This document shows, piece after piece, positions 37,069 through 43,832 of a stretch of 64,000 nucleotides of DNA. Position numbers and translations under genes: made by a program. Every line of letters begins with the position of its first letter. Position 1 is the stretch's first letter. This DNA comes from Fuerstiella marisgermanici (GTDB lineage: Bacteria > Planctomycetota > Planctomycetia > Planctomycetales > Planctomycetaceae): the NCBI RefSeq assembly GCF_001983935.1, contig NZ_CP017641.1, positions 3,410,001 to 3,474,000 of the forward strand, given 5' to 3'. Below the pieces are notes generated by a model. It did no database searches. It had not been told where the DNA came from and was given only the letters and a program-made list of their open reading frames with translations.

Positions 37069-38278
37069 ATTGGTCCGACAAAAAGGCACCCAGTCGCTGA
37101 GAAGAGCGGTGATCGCTGTTCGGTCATGCGTCCTGATTTCCAGCTACGCTCTAGTTGTATGCGCCGCAACGGTCGAAGCTCAGGAGGCGACGTCTCCCAT
37201 CGCACAGTCCTCGAATCTCAGCGCCGCCCTGCCGCCTGGGGAATGGACTCGCGTTGAGGAGTCTGTTGACAAGGGACTCGCGTGGCTGGCCAGTCAACAG
37301 GGAGAAGACGGCCGATTCCCGAGTGATGAGATCGCTCAACCGGCCGTGACATCCATGGCCGTCATGGCTTTCCTTGCGCGAGGGCACCTTCCCGACCAGG
37401 GACGCTACGGCAGCAACATCACTCGCGCCATCGACTTTGTCTTGTCGACTCAGCGACGACGCGGCTATTTTTCGCTGCTTCCTGTCACACCACCAGCAAG
37501 CCATCTCACGCCGTCGCAAACGGTCACGTATAACCACGCCATCGCCGGTCTGATGCTGGGGGAAGTTTATGGAATGACGACCGCCGAACGGTCCAAAGAA
37601 ATCGAAGTCGCTATTGAAAAGGCGTTGCTTTACCACCGTGAGGTGCAGTCGCGCAAGAAAACAAAATTGCCGGACTTTGGCGGCTGGCGTTACGGGTATC
37701 CGGAAACCCCCAACGCGGCGTCCGATATGTCCGTCACCGGCTGGGCGCTAATGTTCCTGCGGTCAGCGAAAAATGCGGAGTTCAACGTCCCCAAGCAACA
37801 CTTCGACGAAGGACTCGACTTTGTGCAGCGCTGCTACGAACGCGATCCGTCCCTGCATGAAAAAGGTGTGTTCCGCTATCGACCTCTGGCGTCCGATCCC
37901 GACGGAAATCCACAAATCACACTGGCCAACACCGCGTCGTCGATGTTGACGCTGATACTGGGAGGCCGCCAGGGACACGAATCGATTCCGGTCGGCATTG
38001 CCTGGTTCCGCGAACGTGAATACCCCAAACCCTGGCAGAACAGCTACTTCTATCTCGCATCGTATTACAGTAGCCAGGCGATGGCTCAGGTTGGCGGTGA
38101 CACATGGAAAGAAATCTTCCCACAGATCGCACGAAACCTGATCAACGAACAAACCGAAGACGGTTCCTGGCCCGTCGGCAGCGGAACGGAACGCAATTTC
38201 GGCAGCACCTATTCGACCTCACTGGCGGTACTGGCTCTCACGCCTGCCTATCAACTGTTGCCGATTTACCAACGATAG
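37061..38278 (+). CDS. Secreted prenyltransferase/squalene-cyclase-fold repeat protein
   Basis: 405 residues from ATG 37061, which is preceded by GGAGTGGAGG and overlaps the previous stop by 8 bases. A signal segment is present (VLISSYALVVCAATVEAQ). The body has alpha-alpha repeats of the prenyltransferase and squalene oxidase type: SVDKGLAWLASQQGEDGRFP, ITRAIDFVLSTQRRRGYFS and INEQTEDGSWPVGSGTERN, with the QxxDGSW-like motif. Cyclase catalytic DxDD was not found, so an enzyme role is doubtful; alpha-2-macroglobulin-like or binding roles are possible. Such proteins commonly end MoxR/vWA gene trains in planctomycetes. It is the last gene of the train; a strong hairpin follows. Confidence 0.75.
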   Translation: MSRLVRQKGTQSLRRAVIAVRSCVLISSYALVVCAATVEAQEATSPIAQSSNLSAALPPGEWTRVEESVDKGLAWLASQQGEDGRFPSDEIAQPAVTSMAVMAFLARGHLPDQGRYGSNITRAIDFVLSTQRRRGYFSLLPVTPPASHLTPSQTVTYNHAIAGLMLGEVYGMTTAERSKEIEVAIEKALLYHREVQSRKKTKLPDFGGWRYGYPETPNAASDMSVTGWALMFLRSAKNAEFNVPKQHFDEGLDFVQRCYERDPSLHEKGVFRYRPLASDPDGNPQITLANTASSMLTLILGGRQGHESIPVGIAWFREREYPKPWQNSYFYLASYYSSQAMAQVGGDTWKEIFPQIARNLINEQTEDGSWPVGSGTERNFGSTYSTSLAVLALTPAYQLLPIYQR

Positions 38279-38372
38279 TCTCCGACGGCGGAACTGTTTC
38301 GCCATAACCAATTGCGAGGCCACTTGCTAAATTCAGGTTTGGTCGATCGTTTCGCAACTCCGCGCATGCGAA

Positions 38373-38403
38373 GGGCCGATGAACTGTTTGAGTTCACCGG
38401 CCC
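38373..38403. terminator. Hairpin between convergent genes, likely bidirectional terminator
   Basis: A 13-bp stem (GGGCCGATGAACT against AGTTCACCGGCCC, one mismatch) with a 5-base loop lies in the 141-base gap between the prenyltransferase-fold gene and the convergent decarboxylase-like gene. There is no long T-run on either side, so it is either a weak intrinsic terminator or an RNA-stabilising hairpin. Confidence 0.6.
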
Positions 38404-38419
38404 CTGCTACACATAGTTG

Positions 38420-38962
38420 TTAGGCAGCGATCGGTTCAACTTCAGGGAAATCAACTTCCGTTTTTGCCACGTTGTTGAAGAAGTTGGTCAGAACACTGAG
38501 ACTGATGTGCGCAATCACTTCAGCGACGTCTCCGTCCGAGTAACCTTCAGCGCGGAACTGTTCGAGATCTAAATCATCGATCTGACCGTTTGAAGCCAGA
38601 ACTCGCTGAACGAATCTCAAGAGCGCATCTGCCTTTGAATCGCTTGCATAACCATTTCGGCTTTCAGCGATCTGGTTTGGATTGAGTCCGACCATCTTCC
38701 CGATCGCTGAATGGGCAGCAAGGCAATAGTCACAGCCGTTGTGCTCTGCGACAGCGAGGGCAATCCGTTCACGATCCTTGGCCGTCAATGTGCCGTGGCT
38801 CAAAGATTCATTCAGGCTGAGGTAACCTCTTAATGCTGACGGCGAATGCCCCAGCGTTTGCATAAGGTTCGGGACACGGCCGAGTTTCGCGTGCACCTGG
38901 TCAAACAGTTTTTTGGTATCGCTGGGGACATTTTCAGTAGGCAGCGTGTTAATACGTGACAT
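38420..38962 (-). CDS. Carboxymuconolactone decarboxylase / AhpD-like protein
   Basis: 180 residues, AGGAG 7 bases before the ATG. The core EHNGCDYCLAAHSAIGKMVG carries C77-x-x-C80 and H84, the redox-active motif of the peroxidase-related AhpD branch of this family. The C terminus (DGDVAEVIAHISLSVLTNFF then NNVAKTEVDFP) is typical. These proteins often act as peroxidases or in breakdown of aromatic compounds. It is 75 bases downstream of the DUF1348-like gene on the same strand, and probably in one transcript controlled by the TetR palindrome at 39834. A decayed relative lies upstream at about 39640-39792. Confidence 0.87.
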   Translation of the reverse strand: MSRINTLPTENVPSDTKKLFDQVHAKLGRVPNLMQTLGHSPSALRGYLSLNESLSHGTLTAKDRERIALAVAEHNGCDYCLAAHSAIGKMVGLNPNQIAESRNGYASDSKADALLRFVQRVLASNGQIDDLDLEQFRAEGYSDGDVAEVIAHISLSVLTNFFNNVAKTEVDFPEVEPIAA

Positions 38963-39037
38963 TGCGGTTCTCCTATCGGAAAAGGGGTTAAAAAAGCAGA
39001 CAACTCAGCCTGCGTGATTCAATCGTTATGTGAGTGT

Positions 39038-39499
39038 TCATTCGACGTTTGGGATTCGGGCGTCAACATTTGGGCGAGCGCCGGGAGCGGGCCAGTGGAA
39101 CTTGCGGTCAACTTCTTCGATCGCGACATCATTGATGCTCGCTTCTCGTCGTTGCATGAGGCCTTCGTTATCGAATTCCCAGAGTTCATTTCCGTAGGCT
39201 CGAAACCATTGGCCTTCCGGATTGTGGTATTCGTACTGGAAACGCACGGCGATCCTGTCGTCAGTGAAACTCCACAGAGCCTTCGTGAGTCGATAGTTGA
39301 GTTCCTTGTCCCACTTGCTGGTCAGGAACTTACGTATCTGAGCTCTGCCGCGAACAAACTGATCGCGATTGCGCCACACCGAGTCGTCGGTGTAGGCAAG
39401 CGACACTCGATCCGGGTCACGACTGTTCCACGCATCCTCAGCGGCACGGACCTTGGCGGTTGCAGTTTCAAGCGTGAAAGGGGGGCGAATTGCGGGCAT
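39038..39499 (-). CDS. DUF1348 / NTF2-like protein
   Basis: 153 residues from the ATG at 39499, which has CAGGAG 8 bases upstream; the frame is open much further, but that part is the remnant of another gene. Family signature: [56 protein letters not shown] and [18 protein letters not shown]. The NTF2-like fold forms a cone-shaped pocket that binds small molecules; the substrate is not known. Cytoplasmic. Lies between the TetR operator at 39834 and the decarboxylase-like gene. Confidence 0.87.
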   Translation of the reverse strand: MPAIRPPFTLETATAKVRAAEDAWNSRDPDRVSLAYTDDSVWRNRDQFVRGRAQIRKFLTSKWDKELNYRLTKALWSFTDDRIAVRFQYEYHNPEGQWFRAYGNELWEFDNEGLMQRREASINDVAIEEVDRKFHWPAPGARPNVDARIPNVE

Positions 39500-39639
39500 G
39501 AGTTCTACTCCTGAAAAAGGCAATGTGGACGAATCGCCGCACGGGTGGTAAGACCAAACACTGGGTAATCTTTTTGAACAATTCAGTGAGCCAGACCGGC
39601 TCAGACTCTGCCTGCCGAAAACTTCGATGCGTCGAGCGG

Positions 39640-39792
39640 GTTTGCCTGCGGGCCCAACGATTTTCGTATCAGCCACGTTATTGAGTAAGGTGGTGATTAA
39701 TCCGAGCACAACATGGGAAATGAGCTCAACACCATTGGTCACAGCGACCCGTGCGGATCCGATTTACGGTGGTTCGAATTGGTACGTTGCAT
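39640..39792 (-). pseudogene. Remnant of a second carboxymuconolactone decarboxylase-like gene
   Basis: In the frame that runs into the DUF1348-like gene, the segment at about 39659-39730 reads [20 protein letters not shown] then DTKI. Residue by residue this matches the C terminus of the intact decarboxylase-like protein (AEVIAHISLSVLTNFFNNVA then KTEV), 10 of 24 identical and most others conservative. Just upstream, an ATG at 39792 opens [10 protein letters not shown], which may be the old N terminus (compare MSRINTLPTE). About 140 middle residues are missing and the frame is broken by TAA at 39764-39766. The N-terminal match is weak; the C-terminal one is good. Confidence 0.6.
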
Positions 39793-39833
39793 GGGGCTCG
39801 ACTTTTGCATGATTCGAAGCAGGTAACACAAAA

Positions 39834-39847
39834 ACAGACAGGTCTGT
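39834..39847. promoter_or_regulatory. Palindromic operator, probably for the TetR regulator (copy 1)
   Basis: ACAGAC-AG-GTCTGT, a 6-bp inverted repeat with a 2-base spacer. It sits upstream of the - strand genes for the DUF1348-like and decarboxylase-like proteins. The 21 bases starting at 39833 are identical to those around copy 2. A third version lies directly before the tetR gene. Confidence 0.72.
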
Positions 39848-39891
39848 ATTGTTAAGGTGCAAAAAAACAAACGAGGAGACCGAAACTACGG

Positions 39892-40884
39892 TCAGTTGCC
39901 CAAAGGCAGTTGCTCTTGGCGGCCCGCATCGACCTGCCTTCCGAGAAAGTTTCTGATCAATGTGGCGATGGTCGCTCCATCCTCTTCCAGGGCGAAGTGG
40001 CCCGTGTCGAGAAGATGAAACTCCAGGTTCTTTAAATCACGCTTATAGGGATGTGTTCCTTCAGCAGGAAAAATCTCATCGTTTTTGCCCCAGACGATCA
40101 GCGTCGGCGGTTGATGCTTGCGGAAATACTTCTGCCATTTCGGATACAACGGGGGATTGCTGCCGTAGCTATAGAACAGAGCGAGTTGAACTTCCTGATT
40201 GCCAGGGCGATCCAGGAGCGGCTGATCATGCCTCCACGTATCCGGGCTGATTGCTTCGATGTCGCGAACTCCGTGCGTGTATTGCCACTTCGTCGCATCG
40301 ATCGTCAAAAAGGATCGCAGTTGATCGCCCTGCGCTTTGGTGCGGCTCTTCCAATACGCTTTGATCGGCTTCCAGAATTCATTGTCCAGCCCTTCGGCGT
40401 AGGCATTGCCGTTTTGGATAATCAGCGCGTCCACTCGGTCTGGGTGTTTTGCGGCCAGCCGAAAACCAACGGGGGCACCATAGTCCATTACGTAGATCGA
40501 ATACTTTGTCAGTCCTATCTCTTCAGTGAACTGCTCGACCACGTTTGCAAGGTTGTCGAACGTGTAGTCGAAATCCTGCACCGACGGAGCCGAACTGTTG
40601 CCGAAGCCAGGGTAGTCCGGGGCCACAACGTGAAACTTGTCAGCGAGCGCTGGAATCAGATTGCGAAACATGTGGGAAGAAGTCGGGAACCCGTGCAGCA
40701 GCAACAATGTCGGGGCATCCTTCGGCCCTGCTTCTCGGTAAAAGACGTCCAGCCCACTAACCTTTACGGTGCGATGAAACACCTGCGTGGAGGTGCTCGG
40801 CTCATGTGCGATCGCCGTCGTGGACGTGACCGCAACGAGCGAGGAAAGGAAGAAGGTCACAGTTCGGTTCTTCAAGGTTTTCAT
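39892..40884 (-). CDS. Secreted alpha/beta hydrolase (haloalkane dehalogenase / epoxide hydrolase type)
   Basis: 330 residues with a signal peptide ([20 protein letters not shown]). [10 protein letters not shown] (from 64) forms the oxyanion-hole region, and [15 protein letters not shown] places an aspartate (D134) where the nucleophile belongs, as in haloalkane dehalogenases and epoxide hydrolases. An acid is likely in [13 protein letters not shown], and the histidine in [12 protein letters not shown]. The lid helix region is present. Substrate cannot be told from sequence. A TetR palindrome lies 192 bases upstream of the start, so it probably belongs to the TetR regulon. Shine-Dalgarno is weak. 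Confidence 0.85.
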   Translation of the reverse strand: MKTLKNRTVTFFLSSLVAVTSTTAIAHEPSTSTQVFHRTVKVSGLDVFYREAGPKDAPTLLLLHGFPTSSHMFRNLIPALADKFHVVAPDYPGFGNSSAPSVQDFDYTFDNLANVVEQFTEEIGLTKYSIYVMDYGAPVGFRLAAKHPDRVDALIIQNGNAYAEGLDNEFWKPIKAYWKSRTKAQGDQLRSFLTIDATKWQYTHGVRDIEAISPDTWRHDQPLLDRPGNQEVQLALFYSYGSNPPLYPKWQKYFRKHQPPTLIVWGKNDEIFPAEGTHPYKRDLKNLEFHLLDTGHFALEEDGATIATLIRNFLGRQVDAGRQEQLPLGN

Positions 40885-41075
40885 CGTTCAATTTCCAGGG
40901 GTAGTGTGTTGAGAAAATCGGATTCAGTTTGATTGAGACAATTCGTCATGGCATGAGGTCGGCGGTCCCGACAAGTGCGGTGTGCCCCGCATGCATTAGG
41001 CCAGCAGCCTGAACTGACACTGATTGCGGCCGAATCGGTGATTGAATCTGAGGCATCAATTTGCTTCTCTGCTAA

Positions 41076-41089
41076 ACAGACAGGTCTGT
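41076..41089. promoter_or_regulatory. Palindromic operator, probably for the TetR regulator (copy 2)
   Basis: ACAGAC-AG-GTCTGT again, with identical flanks to copy 1 (AA before, ATTGT after). It lies in the 233-base gap between tetR and the hydrolase gene, both on the - strand, so it probably controls the hydrolase. On the - strand, TACAAT overlaps the left edge of the site and could be a -10 element. Confidence 0.72.
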
Positions 41090-41117
41090 ATTGTAGACGG
41101 CAAAAAAAAGAGAAAAC

Positions 41118-41705
41118 TTACGCCCGCTTTCTCGAAACTTTCGATATCAATGCCAAAGCAGCTTCTTTCGCAGTGTCCGCTGACTTCGGTGACTGTTCCA
41201 TTACAGCGGTAACAATCGCTCCTTCAACCAGTAACGCAATCGCCGGAGCGACGGTCGCGGCCTTTGGGCCGGCTGTTTCCGTGATGATCTCAGTGAGCTT
41301 TGCATAGAACTTGACTTTATGTTCGGCTGAAAACTGTGACGCCGCGTGATCCGCATCAGCAAGTTCTACGCAAGCATTGATGAATGCACATCCACGGAAG
41401 CCGGGACTCTTGAACCAGTCTTTCAAGGCCGCAAAGAACGCCTCGATGCGATCCATCCCCTTCTTCAAATGCCGCTCCATCCACCGTTCGAACATGTCCC
41501 CGAACTTCTCTTCCCGGTAATGCAGGACACCCAGGATCAGATCATCTTTTGACGCGAAGTGGTTATAAAGCGTCATCTTGGCGACTTCCGCTTCGGCAAT
41601 GATCCGATCGATACCCACGCCCCGAACGCCCTCGGCGTAAAAAAGCCGTTCTGCGGTCTCAAGGATCCGCTGTCGAGCGTCAGATTTTGGTCGTGCCTTA
41701 CTCAT
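41118..41705 (-). CDS. TetR-family transcriptional repressor
   Basis: 195 residues. N-terminal helix-turn-helix is clear: ARQRILETAERLFYAEGVRG, then GIDRIIAEAEVAKMTLYNHF with ASKDDLILGVL. The C-terminal ligand domain is helical and contains GFRGCAFINACVELAD, common in TetR proteins that sense small organic or electrophilic ligands; the two cysteines might be sensor residues. A matching palindrome sits 12 bases before the start codon, indicating self-repression, and two more copies lie before neighbouring genes. There is no obvious Shine-Dalgarno between the operator and ATG. Confidence 0.92.
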   Translation of the reverse strand: MSKARPKSDARQRILETAERLFYAEGVRGVGIDRIIAEAEVAKMTLYNHFASKDDLILGVLHYREEKFGDMFERWMERHLKKGMDRIEAFFAALKDWFKSPGFRGCAFINACVELADADHAASQFSAEHKVKFYAKLTEIITETAGPKAATVAPAIALLVEGAIVTAVMEQSPKSADTAKEAALALISKVSRKRA

Positions 41706-41716
41706 GTCTGAAATAT

Positions 41717-41730
41717 ACAGACCTGTCTAT
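41717..41730. promoter_or_regulatory. Palindromic operator at the tetR start (copy 3)
   Basis: ACAGAC-CT-GTCTAT, with AT-rich flanks (TAT before, AT after). Same half-site as copies 1 and 2 with one changed base. Its position 12 bases from the tetR start codon fits autoregulation by blocking the promoter. Confidence 0.68.
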
Positions 41731-42031
41731 ATGGCGTCAAGTGGCGTCTATGGAAGTCGCCGAAACATCTAACGAGAACCACTGGAGCCTCGGCTCTTCG
41801 CCCAAGGTCTTTTTCTTCCTGCTTGATCAATTTCGGAAAACGTTGTAGCGTTTCTCGTCGGGTTCCGAATTCCGGGGCAGTCACATCGAAGTTCTTGTGT
41901 CGCGCTGTTGACATCAGCCCACTCGCATCGACATTGAATCACCTTAAGCCAGACAATTTCACCCGGCGGGTTCAGGACAACCAGGCACCATGGCTAGAGT
42001 TGTTCCGGAAAATTAGCGTGAGTATTCCCGC
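41731..42031. other. Intergenic region between tetR and the broken sigma gene
   Basis: About 300 bases between divergent genes. No supported open frame. Promoters of both genes should be here, but no clear -35/-10 pair was picked for the sigma gene. Confidence 0.4.
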
Positions 42032-42877
42032 ATGCCATTTCCAGAGACACGCGTCACACTGATTCATCGATTAGTCGGCGGCCATGCCGAAAACGATTGG
42101 CATCAGTTTATGAGCGACTATTGGCGACCAATTCGCCGGTTTGCCATGCGGATTGGTAAGTTGCAGGCATCCGACGCAGATGATGTCGCCAGCGTTACCT
42201 TTCAGATCATTTTCCGAAACCAACTGTTGTTGCGTTGGACGGAAGATCGCTCGGCCAAACTCAGGACCCTGTTATGTTCTGTCGTTCGCCGGGAACTTGC
42301 AAATCGCCGCCGGAAGAAGGGGAATCAGCAAGTGCAGTGGGACGGTCAGGGGCCTTCACCGGATTTAGAAGGCCCTTTGAAGTTTGAGGTGCCAGCGGAT
42401 GAGCGAGACGTATTCGAATCGCTGTGGCTGGATGAAGTCCTGGTACGAAGCCTTGGCAGTATGCGAAATCGGTGACTGCGGGAAGGAAAGATTCATCTTT
42501 TCCGCGTACTTTTTGGCCGCGTCTGCGAAGAGATGAGTCATGCGGAGGTTGCGGACTGTCTTGGCGAGGAACTCACGACCGTCCAAGGGTGGTTCAAACA
42601 GGCTCGCAGTCTCTTGGCCGAATCGCTGCGAACGCAGGTCCGTGATATTGTCGGCCAATATTCAACTCCAGGCCAACTGGACCAGGAATTTCAACGCGAA
42701 TGGGACGAGTTGGCGGACCACCTGAATCGGAACGGAGGGCTTGAGGCTGCCATCCGACAAAGCCACTCTCAACTGGAACAGGGAAGCGACGGAAGCTGTC
42801 GCGTCAAATCCGAAGTGCTGTCCGGAATCTACGGTGCCAAAACCTCGCCTCCTGAAAAGGGGGCAAATGCCCTTTAG
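42032..42877 (+). pseudogene. ECF-like sigma factor interrupted by one in-frame TGA
   Basis: The first part (147 residues, 42032-42472) has sigma region 2: DWHQFMSDYWRPIRRFAMRI and ASDADDVASVTFQIIFRN. A TGA at 42473-42475 stops it. The same frame continues without further stops and reads LREGKIHLFRVLFGRVCEEM, then SHAEVADCLGEELTTVQGWF and KQARSLLAESLRTQV, which is sigma region 4. Joined, they give about 281 residues with the normal order of a planctomycete sigma factor. So a single base change (or sequencing error, or stop readthrough) separates the DNA-binding part. If real, the short product would lack -35 recognition. An ATG at 42533 could allow region 4 to be made separately. Upstream of pspA and a Ser/Thr kinase gene. 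Confidence 0.75.
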
Positions 42878-43022
42878 AAATCAACTGACCTCGGCGGCAG
42901 CAGCGAAGTTCTGGCCAATCTTTGGATTCTCTTCAGAAATTCGTCCAGACTAGCTCCTTGGCGACATGAACTTGGACAGGGCACCACACTGCAAAACTCA
43001 CATTCTGACGAAAGGTTTACTC

Positions 43023-43688
43023 ATGGGCCTGTTTAAGCGAATAAGCGACATCATTTCAGCCAACTTGAACGAAATGGTCGAACAGCACGAAGACCCGGAG
43101 AAGATGCTGAAGCAGGCGATCCGCGAGATGAAGGAATCGATCAAGGCAGCGGAACTAGACACCGCAAGGGTCCTCGCCAACGAGAAGAAGCTGAAAAGGG
43201 AACTGGTCAACAATGAGTCTGACGTGAAACGTTGGACAGCGGAAGCCGAATCAGCCGTCGACGTGGGAAACGACGATCTTGCCAGAAAGGCTCTGTCGCG
43301 AAAGCTAGCGCACGGTAACATTGTGCAGGCCTTAAGAGACCAGCTTGAAGTGGCTGAACCCGCCACGCAAACGCTGCGGCATCAACTCGAGGGCATGAAC
43401 GCCAAACTTGCGGAGGCGACGCGAAATTTGGCCACACTGTCAGCACGTAAACAGGCGGCGGAGGTGCGGAAAAAGGCGCTTTCGAGCATGTCGGCAGGCT
43501 GTGATCCCACGGTCGGTGATGCAGCGTTCGAAAAATTCGATCGAATGCGCGAGAAAGTTGAGCAGGCCGAGGCAGAAGCCGATGCTTTGGCTGAGCTACG
43601 TGGTGACACCTGTCTGCCCAACGCGACCAGCAACAAAGTCGATGCCGAACTCGAAGCATTAAAGCTTCATCGAAAAGCGGGCCAATAA
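43023..43688 (+). CDS. pspA: PspA / IM30 family membrane-stress protein
   Basis: 221 residues from ATG 43023, with AAAGG 8 bases upstream; a longer frame from 42966 adds 19 unrelated residues. The start MGLFKRISDIISANLNEMVE is the conserved amphipathic helix alpha-0, followed by HEDPEKMLKQAIREMKESIK. The long helical hairpin contains RWTAEAESAVDVGNDDLARK and the C-terminal helices end EAEADALAELRGD. These proteins form ESCRT-III-like rods on the inner face of the membrane and protect it under stress. It sits between a broken sigma gene and a Ser/Thr kinase gene whose coiled coil looks PspA-like, which suggests one envelope-stress unit. Confidence 0.92.
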   Translation: MGLFKRISDIISANLNEMVEQHEDPEKMLKQAIREMKESIKAAELDTARVLANEKKLKRELVNNESDVKRWTAEAESAVDVGNDDLARKALSRKLAHGNIVQALRDQLEVAEPATQTLRHQLEGMNAKLAEATRNLATLSARKQAAEVRKKALSSMSAGCDPTVGDAAFEKFDRMREKVEQAEAEADALAELRGDTCLPNATSNKVDAELEALKLHRKAGQ

Positions 43689-43832
43689 TGCGGCGGTCCC
43701 ATTATTTCCGTTTTTGTCTGTTTGTGAGTTAGAAATGCCAATGGCGGGCCTGATCCACCAATTTGTGTCCGCTTCCGTTCCGTCAGCATCTCACACTGCT
43801 CACAAATTAAGGACACCCGAGATCGTGGTCTG

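Noticed and set aside
42473-42475. Selenocysteine at the TGA of the sigma gene
   Set aside because: No hairpin resembling a SECIS element was seen after the codon and sigma factors are not selenoproteins.
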